A stretch of DNA of 64,000 nt. It comes from Ambrosia x helenae (lineage: Eukaryota > Streptophyta > Magnoliopsida > Asterales > Asteraceae). The position numbers were made by a program, and so were the translations under genes. The stretch lies in contig CM061224.1 in assembly GCA_030844895.1 (NCBI GenBank), positions 3,931,591 to 3,995,590 on the forward strand. Direction: 5' to 3'. The notes below the pieces were generated by a model. That model made no database searches, had not been told where the DNA came from, and worked only from the letters and a program-made list of their open reading frames with translations. This document shows positions 35,985 through 48,959 of the stretch, in pieces; position 1 is the first letter of the stretch; each line of letters starts with the position of its first letter.

Positions 35985-37503
35985 TCATCGTCTTATTTCA
36001 TCGACAGGTGGGGCTGCAAATCTCACTTCTGCTGGACGCGCTACTACCACAGAGTCATCAGCAAACAGGTTTTTGATAAATAACGGGGTTTTCAAGGGTC
36101 GCCGTCCAGTCATTTTCGGATACACGTCTTCAAGGAAATAGTAGGCATGACCAGCTATCATTCCCTGTGATTTTCAACAAATTAATTTTTATTATTTTAA
36201 CTGTCACATTCTATATACTTGGGAAGTATTGAAATTACATTCATGAATTCATGATGATTTTTATTTGGGCCCACATGGTTACTATTGGAGGGTACTTCAC
36301 ATATTTATTTGTCAAGTAATATTCATCTATAGGCTGCGTGGTGTAGGGCGTTATTGCCCCTCCACCTCAGCTTAAAATCAAATGGCGCCCCTCCCTATTT
36401 CCTGGGCGCCATTGACCAATTGTGAACACCAAGGTTTAAAAGTACCGAAACGTGCCTCGAGGCGTTTTCCCATCGCCTCACGAGGCGTACGCCTCGAGGC
36501 GAACCGAGGCGTAAGCCCGAGGCGGAATTAAAAAATAAATATAAATATTATATATCTTATAAAAAAAGAAATACTAACTAATTTCATCATCAGATTCATC
36601 AAAAACACACATTAAAAGGACAAGGAATGGTTGAAATTGACACAAAAACTCTAAAAGATAAAAAATAAACATCTAAAACCCCTGAGGCGCAAGTGAGGCG
36701 CAATTTTTGTTACCGCCTCAGCCCTATGAGGCGCAAGTACAAACTAACACCCTGGTCGCCTCAGAGTCGTTTTCCAACCGAATCGCCTTGAGGCGCGCCT
36801 TGAGGCGCACGCCTCACCCGTTTTTTAAACCATGGACTGAACACAATAATGACGGTTAGTGGGGTAGTCTGGTGGGCCCCCTTTGATTCAACCAATCAAT
36901 TTTTTTTTCTTTTTCCTTTCCTTTTTTTTAAATTAAAGGGGCGTTATTCTATTTCCTGGGTGTTAATGGAATAGGGGAATAAAGCCCCCTTTTGACGTGG
37001 CGCCTATGTGGCGCTGAGGTGGCAGAATGGAGGCCCTAGGGGCTCCATTCCACACCATCCAGCCTTAACAGCATGAAACATATAAAAACAAAATATTAGG
37101 GACTTACAAGTAGATCCACCCAAGCACTAGCACCAACAAGAACAGAGAATCCCAACAAAACCTGCAGGCGAATAACAAGATTAACAATCTTTAAACTCAA
37201 ATTGTATTTTACATCGTTTAGGTTTTAGAAAACCGAAGATCAAAGATTAACACCTTTGTTTCTAGGTGAAAAAAAATACATATTAATTAAGACCATTCGA
37301 GCATTTTATGCAAACTCGAGTTAAAGATTCGTAAAGAAATTCACATTTTGAGCATTATATCGTTTTTATTTCTCCTCAGATTACGTAAATGGAATCACAT
37401 ATTGACAGGAACTTACCCATGGTAAGTAAGCAGCTGTAAACGTAAAGAGGCCCAAGAAGCTCATATGAATATATGGATTTTGCTTGCTCCATACGTAAAC
37501 CTG

Positions 37504-37538
<35 letters not shown>

Positions 37539-39846
37539 GAACTCAAGTAACTCTATAATGTAAAGTAACTATAGAACAGAATTAAAAAATTACCATCATA
37601 AAAGTTAGAGAATTGCTAAGAAAAATAATCTTAGCGAAAGATTCTGATACGTAAGGTATCATCCCTCCAACAAGTACAATGGTGGTCAAGACAGTCGACC
37701 CAAATAAGAGCATATAAAAGAAATCAGCAGTCCTTCCCCTGAAAGAATTTTCTTCTAGAAGTTTGCAGTATCGAGCCAGAAAGAACATGTGAAACAAGAA
37801 GTCCAAGTCTGTAAAACAAATACGTTATCATGTTAGTTCAAGATGATGAAAATGGATATGCAAGTATTTTCTTTACTCCTAGAAAACGTAACATGTATAC
37901 TTAGTGAAAAATATAACTTTATGTGCAATTTTAAGTAATAAAAACCAGATAATCGGAGCTTAGAGTTAGGGATGATTAGGTAATTTTACATTTATCTCAA
38001 TAATCCGTTCTCTTACCGCAACACATTACCTGCTTCTCCCAATATTATTATTTAGACACTATGTGATACAAAACCGTAACAACATAACCAGTATTTGCAA
38101 ACTGAAATTGCAATATCAGTTTAAAACTTAAATGCACATATACTAACATAAACAAAAATTCATAGGCACGTCTCGACAGCGGTTGTTGTTTAAAGAACGG
38201 AAACGAGCCTCGAGGCGTTTTCCTTTCGACTCATGAGGCGAGAGTAAGCTCAGGGCGCAGTCAAAAAATAAATATGAAAATTATGTGTCTATGAAAAATA
38301 AAATACTTGACTTAGAAAAGTCTAAAACATCAAAAATACACATCAAAAATAAAAAAATTGACCTAAAAAGTCTAAAACACAAAAAAAAAACACATAAAAA
38401 ACACCCTAAACCATCCGAGGCGCACATTTTCTTAGAGCCTCAACCCTAAGAGGCGTATGTACAATCTGAACCCCATGAGGCGCGCCTCAGACTCGTTTTC
38501 TTAGAGTTTCGCCTCGAGGCGCACCTCGAGGCGTACGCCTCACCCGTTTTTTTTAAACCATGGAACTAAGAACAAAGAACACTTACCCATCTTCCGGAAA
38601 TAAAGAAAATTGGTGACCAGGCGCCAGATTTGGTATTGCTTCACAACAAGGTTAGGATTCAAGTACAAGTTATACGGAGAAATGATCTGCACAAAGTAAC
38701 AAAAAATAAAGTTAAAGAGGTATACTACTATCTTTACTTTCCTTTCATATTTATCTAAAATGCCACGCATAAAATCATCATAATGACGAGTACATGCTCG
38801 GTGCATCTTCGTGGATGGTTCCAACAAACAGTTTCCCTATGCCATCTTTGTAATTATCTAAAATGTTCAATGGTATTAGTCTAAAATCCTGAACTTGAAT
38901 AAGTTTCGCCTCCGATAACATACAATCAACTCAAAAAATTCACTCCATTCAAAGTTCATAAGCCCTATCATCAAATCCTAGTGTGTTCCTATTCTTTGTA
39001 GCCTAGTTAAGTGAGTTAGTGCTCCATGATCATGTTAGTTACTTCATTGTCTTTTTATTTGTAAGCCTATATAAAGGAGCTCATGAGTTTATTAAAAGTA
39101 TGAATGAAATATAGAAAATTGCTCTAAATGAGTGTCTCCCTTCTTGTCTAATTCTTGGGAGATTGATCATCTCGAAACGGTCTTTATCATCACGTAAATG
39201 AAGTTCTTAAGCCATTAGACACCAAGAAACCACTAGAAAAAGACAATCTTTTTATTGAACGGTGACGTTCACATGAATGACCCAATGTCACAATGCCTAA
39301 TCGGCAGCCCTAGCCAAGGTCTGCCCCAGACTACTACGTTGTCTTAACCGGGCCCGCACTGGTGTATCAGACTTGGTTACAAACATGTGATTCAATTCCT
39401 CAAAAGATCCCCTCTAGTTTTTCATCCAATTGAATTCATGTATCTCAATGCACAATATCAACCAAAAGACTTATTCTTCCACAAAAAAAATAAAAATAAA
39501 AAAAAAATTCCTACTTTACAAAACCAACAAACCCAAGAATTCAACTCTTTATAACATTTATATAATACCCAAATCATACAATCAAATAAAACATCCATCC
39601 ATCTCATAACCCACATAATAAAAAAATAAAAAAAATAAAAACTTTAGGCCTAAATAACCTAATAAATTAATAAATCAAGAATCATCATTCAAATATTCCT
39701 AAAACCAAAAACCCACAAAAAAAATAAAAACTTTAAGAGAATACAACCTCAAGAGAACAACCAATGGTTGTAACAATTGCTGCAGTGAGATAAGATCGAG
39801 TGATAACAGGCATCTGTTTGTACCAATCTTCAACAGCTTGTGCCAT
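35985..39846 (-). CDS. DER2: Derlin-2-like ER membrane protein (ERAD)
   Basis: Six minus-strand exons: 39748-39846, 38587-38686, 37594-37808, 37417-37500, 37108-37161 and 35985-36164. They join perfectly in phase to 243 residues, the normal Derlin length. The start MAQAVEDWYKQMP is followed by TRSYLTAAIVTTIGCSLE, ISPYNLYLNPNLVVKQYQIWRLVTNFLYF (with the WR motif), DLDFLFHMFFLARYCKLLEE, several hydrophobic membrane helices, YVWSKQNPYIHMSFLGLF and ASAWVDLLGMIAGHAYYF. The cytosolic tail is hydrophilic. Derlins are rhomboid-like pseudoproteases in the ER membrane that pass misfolded proteins toward Cdc48 and the proteasome. Introns carry at least three MITE copies and a 34-base A-run. No damage is seen; probably an active housekeeping gene. 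Confidence 0.95.
36332..37064. mobile_element. MITE with GGCTG...TGGTGT termini, split by a second MITE
   Basis: The left end GGCTGCGTGGTGTAG and the right end (reverse-complemented GGCTGGATGGTGTGG) form an inverted repeat. Inner parts repeat GGGCGTTATT and TATTTCCTGGG. The element at 36430-36837 sits inside it. No convincing TSD, so family unassigned. In Derlin intron 5. Confidence 0.5.
36430..36837. mobile_element. GCCTCGAGGCG MITE, copy 2, nested in a Derlin intron
   Basis: Ends GGTTTAAAAGTACC and TTTTTTAAACCATGG; subterminal CTCGAGGCG / CGCCTTGAGGCG arrays at both ends. TGAACAC flanks both sides (36423-36429 and 36838-36844). Same family as copies 1 and 3. Confidence 0.65.
37503..37535. 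repeat. Poly(A) run of about 33 bases next to a Derlin splice site
   Basis: Antisense view: a T-run forming an extreme polypyrimidine tract ending directly in the CAG acceptor of exon 4. Length is likely variable. Confidence 0.9.
38187..38565. mobile_element. GCCTCGAGGCG MITE, copy 3, in a Derlin intron
   Basis: Left GTTTAAAGAACGGAAACGAG and right TTTTTTTTAAACCATGG with the same CGAGGCG/CGCCTCA arrays and AT-rich core as copies 1 and 2. TSD not clear. In the intron between exons 3 and 2. Confidence 0.65.
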
Positions 39847-42118
39847 TTTTTAACCTTGATACAAAAAGACTGATCTGATGTAATGTAATGTAGAGAGAGA
39901 GAAGGGTGTGGATGGATCTTGGAGTTATTAGAGAGAGAAATGTACAAGTAGTGATGCACGATGTACTGCTGAATAAAAAGGTTCAAAGATGGTGTGTTTT
40001 TGTGTATTAATAATGGAGTTATTTGTTTTTAAGAAAGTAGTTGATTAGGCGCGTGATGTGTACGTACCAATTATAGATGGTTGTGACGTGGTGTAACCTA
40101 TCACATGGTTTGAGAATAGGATCATGATCGTGTGAAATAAAACATTTAATTTTTTTTTAACGCGTAACAAACATTTCTGCCCGACTGTATATGGGAGTCC
40201 CACACTATGAACAAACCCTCACGACCAATCCAATGGAGGGCCCATACGTATTTCGGGCGACTGGCGTAGTCATGGCTGACGTTTTGTACCCTCACAGCGT
40301 CAGGAACACCGTCCTCACCGACGTTATGGGGGCGCTATGGGGTAAAACGTTATGTTGGTAGCGAGAGGAAGCCCTGTCAATTGGAAGGAGATGAAGGGCT
40401 AATGGTGATGTTGAAGGTTGCTGAAGATTATGCACCAACTTCGATGATTGCAAGCCATGATATTATTATTATTAAAGCCTCATGAAATCCCCCACTACAC
40501 ATACACTTAGTGTAAATAAGTTATGACTCGTGTTACACACAGTTTAACAAATGAAAATAGTATCAAGTCTTCATCCATCACTAATGTTGTGTTCTTGAGT
40601 TCACTTAAGGAGAAAAAAGAAAGTAAATGAAAGAAAAGAAAAGTTTGGTTGTGTTTCAGAGTTTTTTGAAGGAAGGAAATGAAAGGATGAAAAGAAATGT
40701 GTGTTTCAAATATATATTTTTAGAAGGAAAAGAAGGGAAAATTAGGCAAAATTATATCATTCTAAATTGGAAAGAAATTGAAGGAAATAAAAGAGAGAAA
40801 AAGGAGGAAAAGAGTGGAAAAGAAAGAGAAAGAAATCTCTCCATTTCTTTTCTTAGAGATTTCTTTTCTTTTGCTTAGTGAACTCGGAAACATAGGGTAA
40901 GCAAATTATCCAACTGTTTACCATAAATGCATTTGTATTTTACCTCTTGTTTGTATAGTAAAATGCAACTATCATGCTATATACAAAGCTAATTATTCTT
41001 TTGAATCTTGAAGTTGAAAGTCATTTGACAATCAAAAGCTAGCCATACACAAAAACCCAACATCAGCATCTTGACCAGAACAAACCTGGGCTTAGATTAC
41101 ACATATGATGTGTACATCATGTTGACAATTTCTAACCTCGAAGATTAAAACGTGGAAAACAAATACATTTATCTACAACATGCAGGCATATAAAAAACCT
41201 TGAATATAAATAGCAGAATTAGTGGGTTATTAATCAACATCTAGATTGATTAAGTTGGACTCCCAACTTTGGTAGTGAGGATTGGAGTCATAACTTGATA
41301 TAAAAAAGGTTATATTATGTTAATTTTAAAAGAAGTAATGGATTTAAATAATCTAAAGTATTGACTATTGGCCAGTCCTAACTAATGAAATATGTGCTGA
41401 CGACCCACCTTTCAAGATACAGGGGATGAGGATGGGATATGGATAATATTCTATGTTTTTTTGTTGTTTTCCCTCAAACTTGAGAATGGGTTGGGGATGG
41501 AAGATAGGATATACGGGATCCATTGGGGCTTTATGTGAAAAAAAAAACCACTGTCATGTAGGCGTCACGTAAGCACACTTTTTTTTTTCATTATTCACAC
41601 TACCAAGATGTTTTGTGGGGGTGGGGAGTAGTCCATGATATTGAATATTGGATGTCTGATGATCGATTAAACAACATTAAAAAAATTACATTTTATATTA
41701 CAAACAAGCTATACTATTTACCGGTTAAATATTAGTTCACAAAAACGCATTTTCCTCCTGAATTTTTTTACTAAAAACATAGTCAATCCTCCCGTGTGTT
41801 TACTCTTGATTTTTAGCCTAAAAACTAGAGCGTTTCTTGGCTTATCACACACAAGATTTAAATACACACCTGATGAAAACAGTTAACATAATAATACTTC
41901 TTGACAATACTCAACACGATATATATGTATCAAAGTCGTCATTTGATTATTTAAATACATAGTCATATTCTCTAATTAATAGTCCATAGGTAAAACCCAC
42001 CATGTGGACTAGTGCATGGCCAAAGAAAGTCCATGAAATTAACTATATAGTATATAGTACCACATAAACTTCAAATGCAAGTCCATAAAAACAGGTTGAA
42101 GAAGATGCAAAGACACTT
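39847..42118. other. Intergenic spacer between Derlin and P450 pseudogene
   Basis: Contains the Derlin promoter side (a CT/GA-rich leader just before the start codon) and one MITE-like unit (40597-40885). The rest is AT-rich without a supported gene. Confidence 0.4.
40597..40885. mobile_element. MITE-like purine-rich element
   Basis: GAGTTCACTTAAGGAG at the left and CTTAGTGAACTC at the right are inverted. Between them is AAGAAAAGG-type purine-rich sequence, with complementary TTTCTTTTC near the right end, so the whole can fold back. No TSD found. An 83-residue Lys/Glu-rich open frame here is a by-product of composition. Confidence 0.45.
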
Positions 42119-44308
42119 CTACAAACATTTGTTTTCTATGACCACATGGTTTCTTTTAAGAGGGTTGACTCGGACTAACAAACCTTGATCAAATTCTGGC
42201 ATTGGAACTCTCTTGAAGGATTCGTCTTTCTTAAGTAGCTCCCAAGTAAAGCTTGTCACTAGACGATGCATCATGACTAATGTTTCCATTTTTGCAAGTT
42301 CAATACCAGGACACATCCTCGGTCCAGCTCCAAACGCCACATAACTAAAAGGTGGTGGTGTGTGTTTCTCATAGCGAGTAGGGTCAAATATGGTTGGATT
42401 TTGGAAAATGCCATCATCCATATGCGTCATGGAGGCTGATAACAACACCTAGAAACATATAACTATATGAATTCAATTATCTAAGGTTTTGTATCTTAAA
42501 TCCCAATTGATTAATCTATTATGTCATACCTGCCATCCTTTTGGAATTATAAATCCTTCATACTCAATATCTTGCTTAGCTCGTCTGAAGCTTAAACTTA
42601 CAGGAGGGTATACCCGCATCATCTCAGTTGCTACTCTCCATGTATACTTCATCTTGGTGAGGTCTTCCGTGTTAAAGCTTCATTGGATACTTTATTACTC
42701 GCAATTTCTTGTTGTTCTGGGATCTCAAATAAATAACCTTAGTTTGATAGAAGAATTTGAATTGATTTCTATTCGCATTAATGTTTCTTACATGCATAAA
42801 CAATATATATATTAACACTAAGGCCATGGGGTATACATTAACACAAACGACATTAAATTAAGGTGACATGGTGTGTTAATGGGCGTTGCACATCACTCCC
42901 TCCTTGCGTTAAAGGGCGTTAAAGATATTATTTGTTAACATGTTAACGAGATATTAAGAGAATGAATTAATATTGTTTCTTTTTTTAAACCAAAAATCAC
43001 TAAATAATAGGGTTAGATGGATTAATAAGATTAAACCATTCTTTGAGATGATGTGGAGTGAAATGAGAAAAAGTTTGTGATTGTAGTTGAAAAGAGTTAA
43101 AATATACCCAACGGCCTAAGCTCCCGAACTATACATGTTTGACATAAGTGGGTGCATTTTTAATATATGTTTATTCAATTATAACAACAAAAATTGAGAC
43201 AAAACGGTTTACCTTGAACTATAGTGGAATAGATAGATTCGTTATTAGCTAAAAGTCTAATCAAGAAGGTAAGAAGGACTGAGGTTGTGTCATATCCGGC
43301 AATCATCACAACGACGATGTTGTCAATTATCTCCTCCTCAGACATCATTGTTGAGCCATCATCATCACGAATGCTGAGTAACAAAGTTACTAGATCTTTA
43401 TGAGGATCACTCGGCTGATTTTTATCCTCAAGTGCCTCTCTTTTCTCGCGTATAAGATGCATAAGCATTGGTACAAGTTTCTTCCTTGCTATGATGCCGC
43501 GACTATATTGAGTGAAAGGTAAATTGATTGGAATTGACAGCACACCTTCAATCATATCTTGGAAATGTGGTAGCATTTTTTCTCTTTTGGGTCCTCTTTC
43601 AATCCCAAAAAGAAGCGAACAAATTACGTTGAATGTTAAGATCTTCATCAAGGGTTGCACCTACACAATTGTAATTTAGAATGTTAATAACTCTAGGTGC
43701 TAGATTATGTGAAATTAAGGTGTAATAAAATTTGTCGTTCAAAAAAAATAACTGTGTGCAACACACGCACGTGATAATTAATAAAACTAATAAAGTACAA
43801 TTATTAACCTGTACTTCATGTTTCCCATGCCAATGAGTTAGAAGATGATGTTGGACTTCTTCATCTACTTTTGCAACATATTGCTTCAACACTTCAAGCT
43901 TAAGAAACGAACTTAGGGCCGCTCTAACTCGTTTGTGATCATTACCGGACAACTCGATTATATTTTTGGAACCCAATATCCTGCTGATTGATGGTGGTTG
44001 AGTGTTGGTAAGTAGATTCCCATCACAAGTGTATATGAACTTATTCGCGGTTGGACCATGCAAAGCAACCGTTGGGTATCCAAAAAGACTTGCTTTCCAA
44101 ACGGGGCCATGGTTTGTTATTCTTTCACGAAACCATTTATCGACTTGGTCGTCTTTCAAGGCCTTTAAAAGGCGAGGCTTTGCCCTACCACTGGCAACCC
44201 CAACGAACCCGGTGGTAGTCGATTGTTATACTTGTTATGCCGGAACAGGCAAAAACTGGGAATCAAAATCAATAGTAACAATAAAGATATAAAAATTATA
44301 AATTCCAT
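42119..44308 (-). pseudogene. Cytochrome P450 pseudogene, CYP85 clan, CYP716-like
   Basis: Four minus-strand exons: 43809-44308, 43213-43660, 42530-42716 and 42119-42448. The N-terminus MEFIIFISLLLLLILIPSF is a membrane anchor followed by LPPGSLGLPVVGQSL. Then KDDQVDKWFRERI, the I-helix MIAGYDTTS, K-helix EMMR, a PERF-like FRRA and the heme loop FGAGPRMCPG with its cysteine ligand. Relatives oxidise triterpenes and related substrates at the ER. Two single-base losses break it: near 44168 (after GQSLA, giving TAA) and near 42668 (after EALTR, where one base before the KMKYTWR stretch is missing). Everything else, including all splice sites and catalytic residues, is intact, so death is recent or the bases are sequencing errors. 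A truncated SINE lies in the first intron. Confidence 0.85.
43693..43746 (+). mobile_element. 5'-truncated SINE in a P450 intron
   Basis: GTGAAATTAAGGTG...TTTGTCGTTC plus an A-run matches the 3' end of the SINE at 10674-10794. The 7-bp AATAACT flanks it (43686-43692 and 43747-43753). Confidence 0.65.
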
Positions 44309-44514
44309 GGCCTAAAAACACAAGATAGCTAGTATGAGAAAAATCCTTGTATATATAAACAATACTGTCATTTAATGCAAATGGCATATCAGTGGAAAAG
44401 ATCCATTTTTCATCAAACTTTCCGGAACACATATTTAAGATGTAAAACTTTATATAATATTATATATAGTGTTTTACGTATTTGGACACTATTGTCAAGG
44501 TATAATAATGAATA
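44309..44514. other. Upstream flank of the P450 pseudogene
   Basis: AT-rich; an ATATTATATATAG stretch lies near 44457-44469. No gene. Confidence 0.3.
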
Positions 44515-44960
44515 AGTCCTTGACGGACATTGATTGTTAATGAAATTTTGTCATGGGTGAAAGATGAAAACAAGGCTCTGATTTTTCAAAATAGATTTTG
44601 AGAAGGCTTTCAAACCATATCAATTGGAGCTTTCTTGATTCAATAAGAGCAAATGAACTTTATGATTAAATGGATAATAGTATTCTTTCATCGGCCATGT
44701 CTTCGATCCTTTTGAATAGTTCACCATCTTTTGAGTTCAATTACTAAAGGGGTTTAAGGCAGGGTGATCCTCTCTCTTCTTTCTTGTTTATTATCTGCAT
44801 GGCAGTTTTTTTTTAAGATGATGAACAAGGCCAATACATCGGGTATTTTTTAAGGTTTCACAACGCCAAAAAATGGTCTGATTATTTCCTATTTTCTATT
44901 TGCGGTTGATGCCATTCTCATTGGATAATGGTCTAGCTTGGAAAGATCGGTGTATGTTTC
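44515..44960 (+). mobile_element. LINE reverse-transcriptase fragment, degenerate
   Basis: Broken frames read IDFEKAF, then LRQGDPLSSFFLFIICMAV-like (RT palm segment) and FAVDAILIG-like near 44900, the region of the catalytic YADD/FADD box in plant LINEs. Several stops and frame changes are present. No ends or TSD defined. Confidence 0.7.
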
Positions 44961-45190
44961 ATTTTTAGGTTATTTTTTTTTTGTTGTAGTTCTTTGTCCT
45001 CTAGCTCCTTGTTAGTTTTAATCATTTTACCATTTTGTTTTGAAAATAATTTATTGAATAAAACAAAAATAAATTAAAATAACTAAAACCTAAAACCTCC
45101 GACAACCACCACACCACCTGCCACCACCCAACCTGAAACCACCACGACCACCTTTTAACATCCCAATTTGTAATCCTCCACTACTACATG

Positions 45191-47872
45191 TGTCACACCC
45201 TTAAATTTCCATTGCGGGGTTTTTACTGCGAGACGCGTGACATACCAGGATCCATAGTCATAAGTCATATAAACGACTCTAAATGCCCAAACCATTTAGT
45301 TCGTTTTCAAAAAACCAAGTTTAGAAATCAACCATAAGTTTTAAGAAAATGCAAAAGCGAAACCAAAACAGTTAAGTAAATAGTTATGCGCAAAACAAAC
45401 GCGTCCAAACCAAGTAATAGTAAGTAAATAATAAACGATAGTTTAAAGTGTTCAATGTCCCATGAAAAACATGATGCATGACCTAAGCGTGCTCCAATCT
45501 AGCGACCTGCAAAAGCATACTACATGTGTTAACATAAAGTTGGTGAGTTCACAAAGTAATGTAAGTAAAAGTGTTGGTTACCAAAACCATGTAAGTCAAG
45601 TAGTTCATCGTATGCCAGGGGTAGCTAACCCACTCATGATAACTAAACACAGGTAATACCGAACTGCTAATTAACGTGTACTCACATCAGTGAGAAAAGT
45701 GCCTCACATCATTGCCTATCAACAATGATAATGTGTTAAGTCACAGTTCACTCCCGCACTCCCAAGTACGGTGTGAGGTTTGTCAAACCTAATAGCGCTA
45801 TCAACTAGTAACCTGCTTGCCAACCCGACAACTCATTCGGTATTTGTAGGACTTCAATGATAGTGTGTGGTTTAGTTCATCAAGGACAAAAGATGTGAAC
45901 TAGTAAAATCTGATTCACCTTGTGAATCAATGTATCTCAAACCCGGAATAGAATGTAGTCCCAAACTGGACTAGAAAGTACGTAATTCCCAACCAGGAAT
46001 TAATGTGTTGTCTCCAAACCCAAGACACATGCTTTTGAGAAAAAGTAGTGAAAGTCACCTTAGGTTGCAATAAGCTAAATCCTAATCCGCAAGTAATAAG
46101 GACGTGCTATTGACTCCTTATTATATGTGCCACTACGTGAGTATATGTGTATGCACAACACACAACAAAACTCGTTTGTCCAAGACGTTAAATAATATGA
46201 AAACGTTTAAGTGACACTTAGTGTAACTACATGCACAAGTAACCCTACAAACCTGTTGGTGAACATTATGTTTAATATCAGTTATACACATCATATACAT
46301 ATCATACAAGTGTGCATAGAAGCTAAAGTCATAACCGAGTCATACAAGCCTTCAAATAAACACTTATACACGTATGTCATAATCTGTGTTTTTAGGACAG
46401 ATTATGCACAATCAAAACGATTTTATGAAAAATACTTACGCAAATATTAGACTCAAAATTTTATTGAATATTCATGCCCATATTTTTGTTTCATGATAAA
46501 ACCTTTTAGAAAAATTATGAATAATTGTTTACTACAGCTAGGTTTTGAAAACATTCACATCAGGTCAGTTTACAAGAAAAATTCCCAAAAATCGTGTATT
46601 TATCTAAACGGGATGAATCCACTTAGAAAAGCCGAATTATCCATGTATCTATCTACTGACCAAATTTCTTGACCTAACTCCTTGTAAAACTCGAGTTATG
46701 GTCGTTTAAAGTTGACCCAGAACAGTAACCCGAAAATCAGTTTTGACCCATGTTTGTATAAAATTTCAAATTTCAAAAACACATCAAACAATAACCAAAT
46801 TGCACAATCTTATACATTCCAGAAAGCTAAGACCACATACAACATGTTCACAACAAGAAACAATCAAAACAAATAGTTTAAGATCACGTTACAGAGCCTA
46901 CAAGTTGACATATGTATTATGTCCTAGGTGTATATTATCGATCAAGAACATCAAATAAACATCATACAAGACCTATCATACATTAACATGATCAAAGCAT
47001 GGAAGATTCATCAAAAAAAACTTCCTCTATAAACCCTACATGTTCAACAATCATCATCATACAATAACATGCAAGCATATCAAATAACAATCATAGAACT
47101 CTATGTTTAACATGTTAATCTTTTAAAAAACTCATGTTTTAATCCTTATAAACTTATATCAGACCTAGACAAACTTGTTTATGGTGTTTTAAAACATAAT
47201 AGAGAATATTAAAACACAAGATATCAGGTATTATACCTAAAGCTCTTCAATAACACAACCGAACACCTTCCAAGTCACCCGAATGAGTTCTTGAGCCTTA
47301 GGAGATATTTAAGGGGTTATATTTTTCGTATGGAGGCTGTAGGGGACGATTAGGGTTGAGTTTATGAGAAAGATGAAGCTTAAGATCGCTTAAATAGTGG
47401 GTTTAAGTCGGTTTCCCCTCGAATCCTTGCCGAACGGTCGTTCACACACAGTCGAACGGTCGTTTGGGTAGACATGGCCCGTTTTAGGCGAGTTGGTTCA
47501 GCGTATTGTATGTTTTCTTCGTTTTAATAGTTATTTTGGACCCCACCAAAGCGTAACCCCATGTTTTTAGACCCGAACTATCCTATCACACAATAATTTA
47601 CACATAGTTTCACACAAACATGTAATTGCAAATAATATCAAACAATTATTTCACGATTATCTATTTTCTCGATTCACCAACGTTCAGGGTTCGATACTCG
47701 TGTACGTAGTCCAGTAATTTCCCGAATTACCTTCTTATGCAGTTATTAACCTATAACTGTGCAACGTGTGACTCAACTAACTAACCCTAGTTAAATAACA
47801 TGCTGTGAATGTAAGTGCAAGTTAACTAGATTTTAGTTAAAGTATGAGCCTGAAAATGCGGGGGGTGTCACA
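45191..47872 (-). mobile_element. LTR-only insertion D (2.7 kb)
   Basis: Ends TGTCACACCC...GGGTGTCACA with a perfect ACATG duplication (45186-45190 and 47873-47877). Non-coding. The first 60 bases align with those of G (GCGGGGTTTT, CGCG(TG)ACA, CCAGGATC), so it is the same family. On the minus strand a TATA-like CTATTTAAG (about 47392-47400) lies just downstream of two dyads, GAACGGTCGTTC (47432-47443) and GAACGGTCGTTT (47454-47465). The host DNA on both sides is one CCACC-rich segment split by the insertion. Confidence 0.8.
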
Positions 47873-48494
47873 ACATGAGCCAACCACATCCACCGTCAGA
47901 CTCAACCCTTCACCGTCGCCGCCATCAACCCCATCTCAATTGATGGCTCAATTCTATGAAGAACCATCCCCAACATCTCGATTTTTAGATTTGCGAAGCT
48001 TGTTTTTAATATGAACCAGTGGTTTAAGAAATAATAGTCTTCATCGGACTAGTTCTGTCATCAGACTGCTCGAAGCCGGTTAAGCTTGATATCTCGCAAA
48101 ACATATCCGTTTAACCAAGTCGGTAAAATACTCCAATCGTTGATGAATTTGGTGAATCTAGAACTATTATCTCTGAGTTTGAACTATCCAGAAGGTGAAA
48201 GAGATCAAGCAAGAGTGTTTAGAGAGAAATGATTATTTTTATTTTTATATACGGTGAAAAGACTAATATGCCCTAATGTGTCTTGCACATGACCCAACTT
48301 AACGGTAAAAAAACAACTGGGTTACGACCAAAGGATAAACCATGCAAGATTTTCAAACATAAAGTACAAGACTCGTCAATTTGAAGGCAAAGGACATGAT
48401 TTGAACTTTGGTATAAACGTAAAGAACAAAAGTTATAACTTAGTCGTAATTAATTAATTAATAACTTTGATCTCCTGCATGCCACTCCCATGAG

Positions 48495-48825
48495 TAGGGT
48501 GTTCAAAACCGGATATCTGAAATTTTCGGATACCTACTTTCACTATCTGAATCCGTATCTAAAATTCGGATATCCGAAATCTGAATATCCAAAATTCCGG
48601 ATATCCGATCGGATAGTGAATCGGATTCCAAAATATAAATTTTTGGATACTTCGGATATTTTTGGATACTTTTCGGATATTTCAGATATGCGATAAAAAT
48701 AAATTTATAGATTTTCGGATATTTCGAATATCTGAAAATTTTCAAATCAATATCTGAATCAGAAAATTCGGATACCGGATAATTTGGATTGGATTTTAGG
48801 ATTCAGTTGTTTTTTAATACCCCTA
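48495..48825 (+). mobile_element. hAT-like MITE built of CGGATATCC words
   Basis: Ends TAGGGTGTTCAAAA and TTTTTAATACCCCTA; near-perfect 8-bp duplication CCCATGAG / CACATGAG (48487-48494 and 48826-48833). The interior is a dense array of CGGATATCCGA and ATTTTCGGATA words on both strands. No protein. Confidence 0.7.
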
Positions 48826-48959
48826 CACATGAGACAATCCAAATCTTCCTAATAAGTATCCAACTAATGCTAATTTAATAAATATTAAATAGTGAAAGCT
48901 AAAAATTAAAATACATGACTACAACTGAATAACTAAAAGTACTGTTGAAGAAACAATGA

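Noticed and set aside
40627..40878. Open frame of 83 Lys/Glu-rich residues
   Set aside because: Produced by purine-rich sequence inside a MITE-like foldback; no start context or homology.
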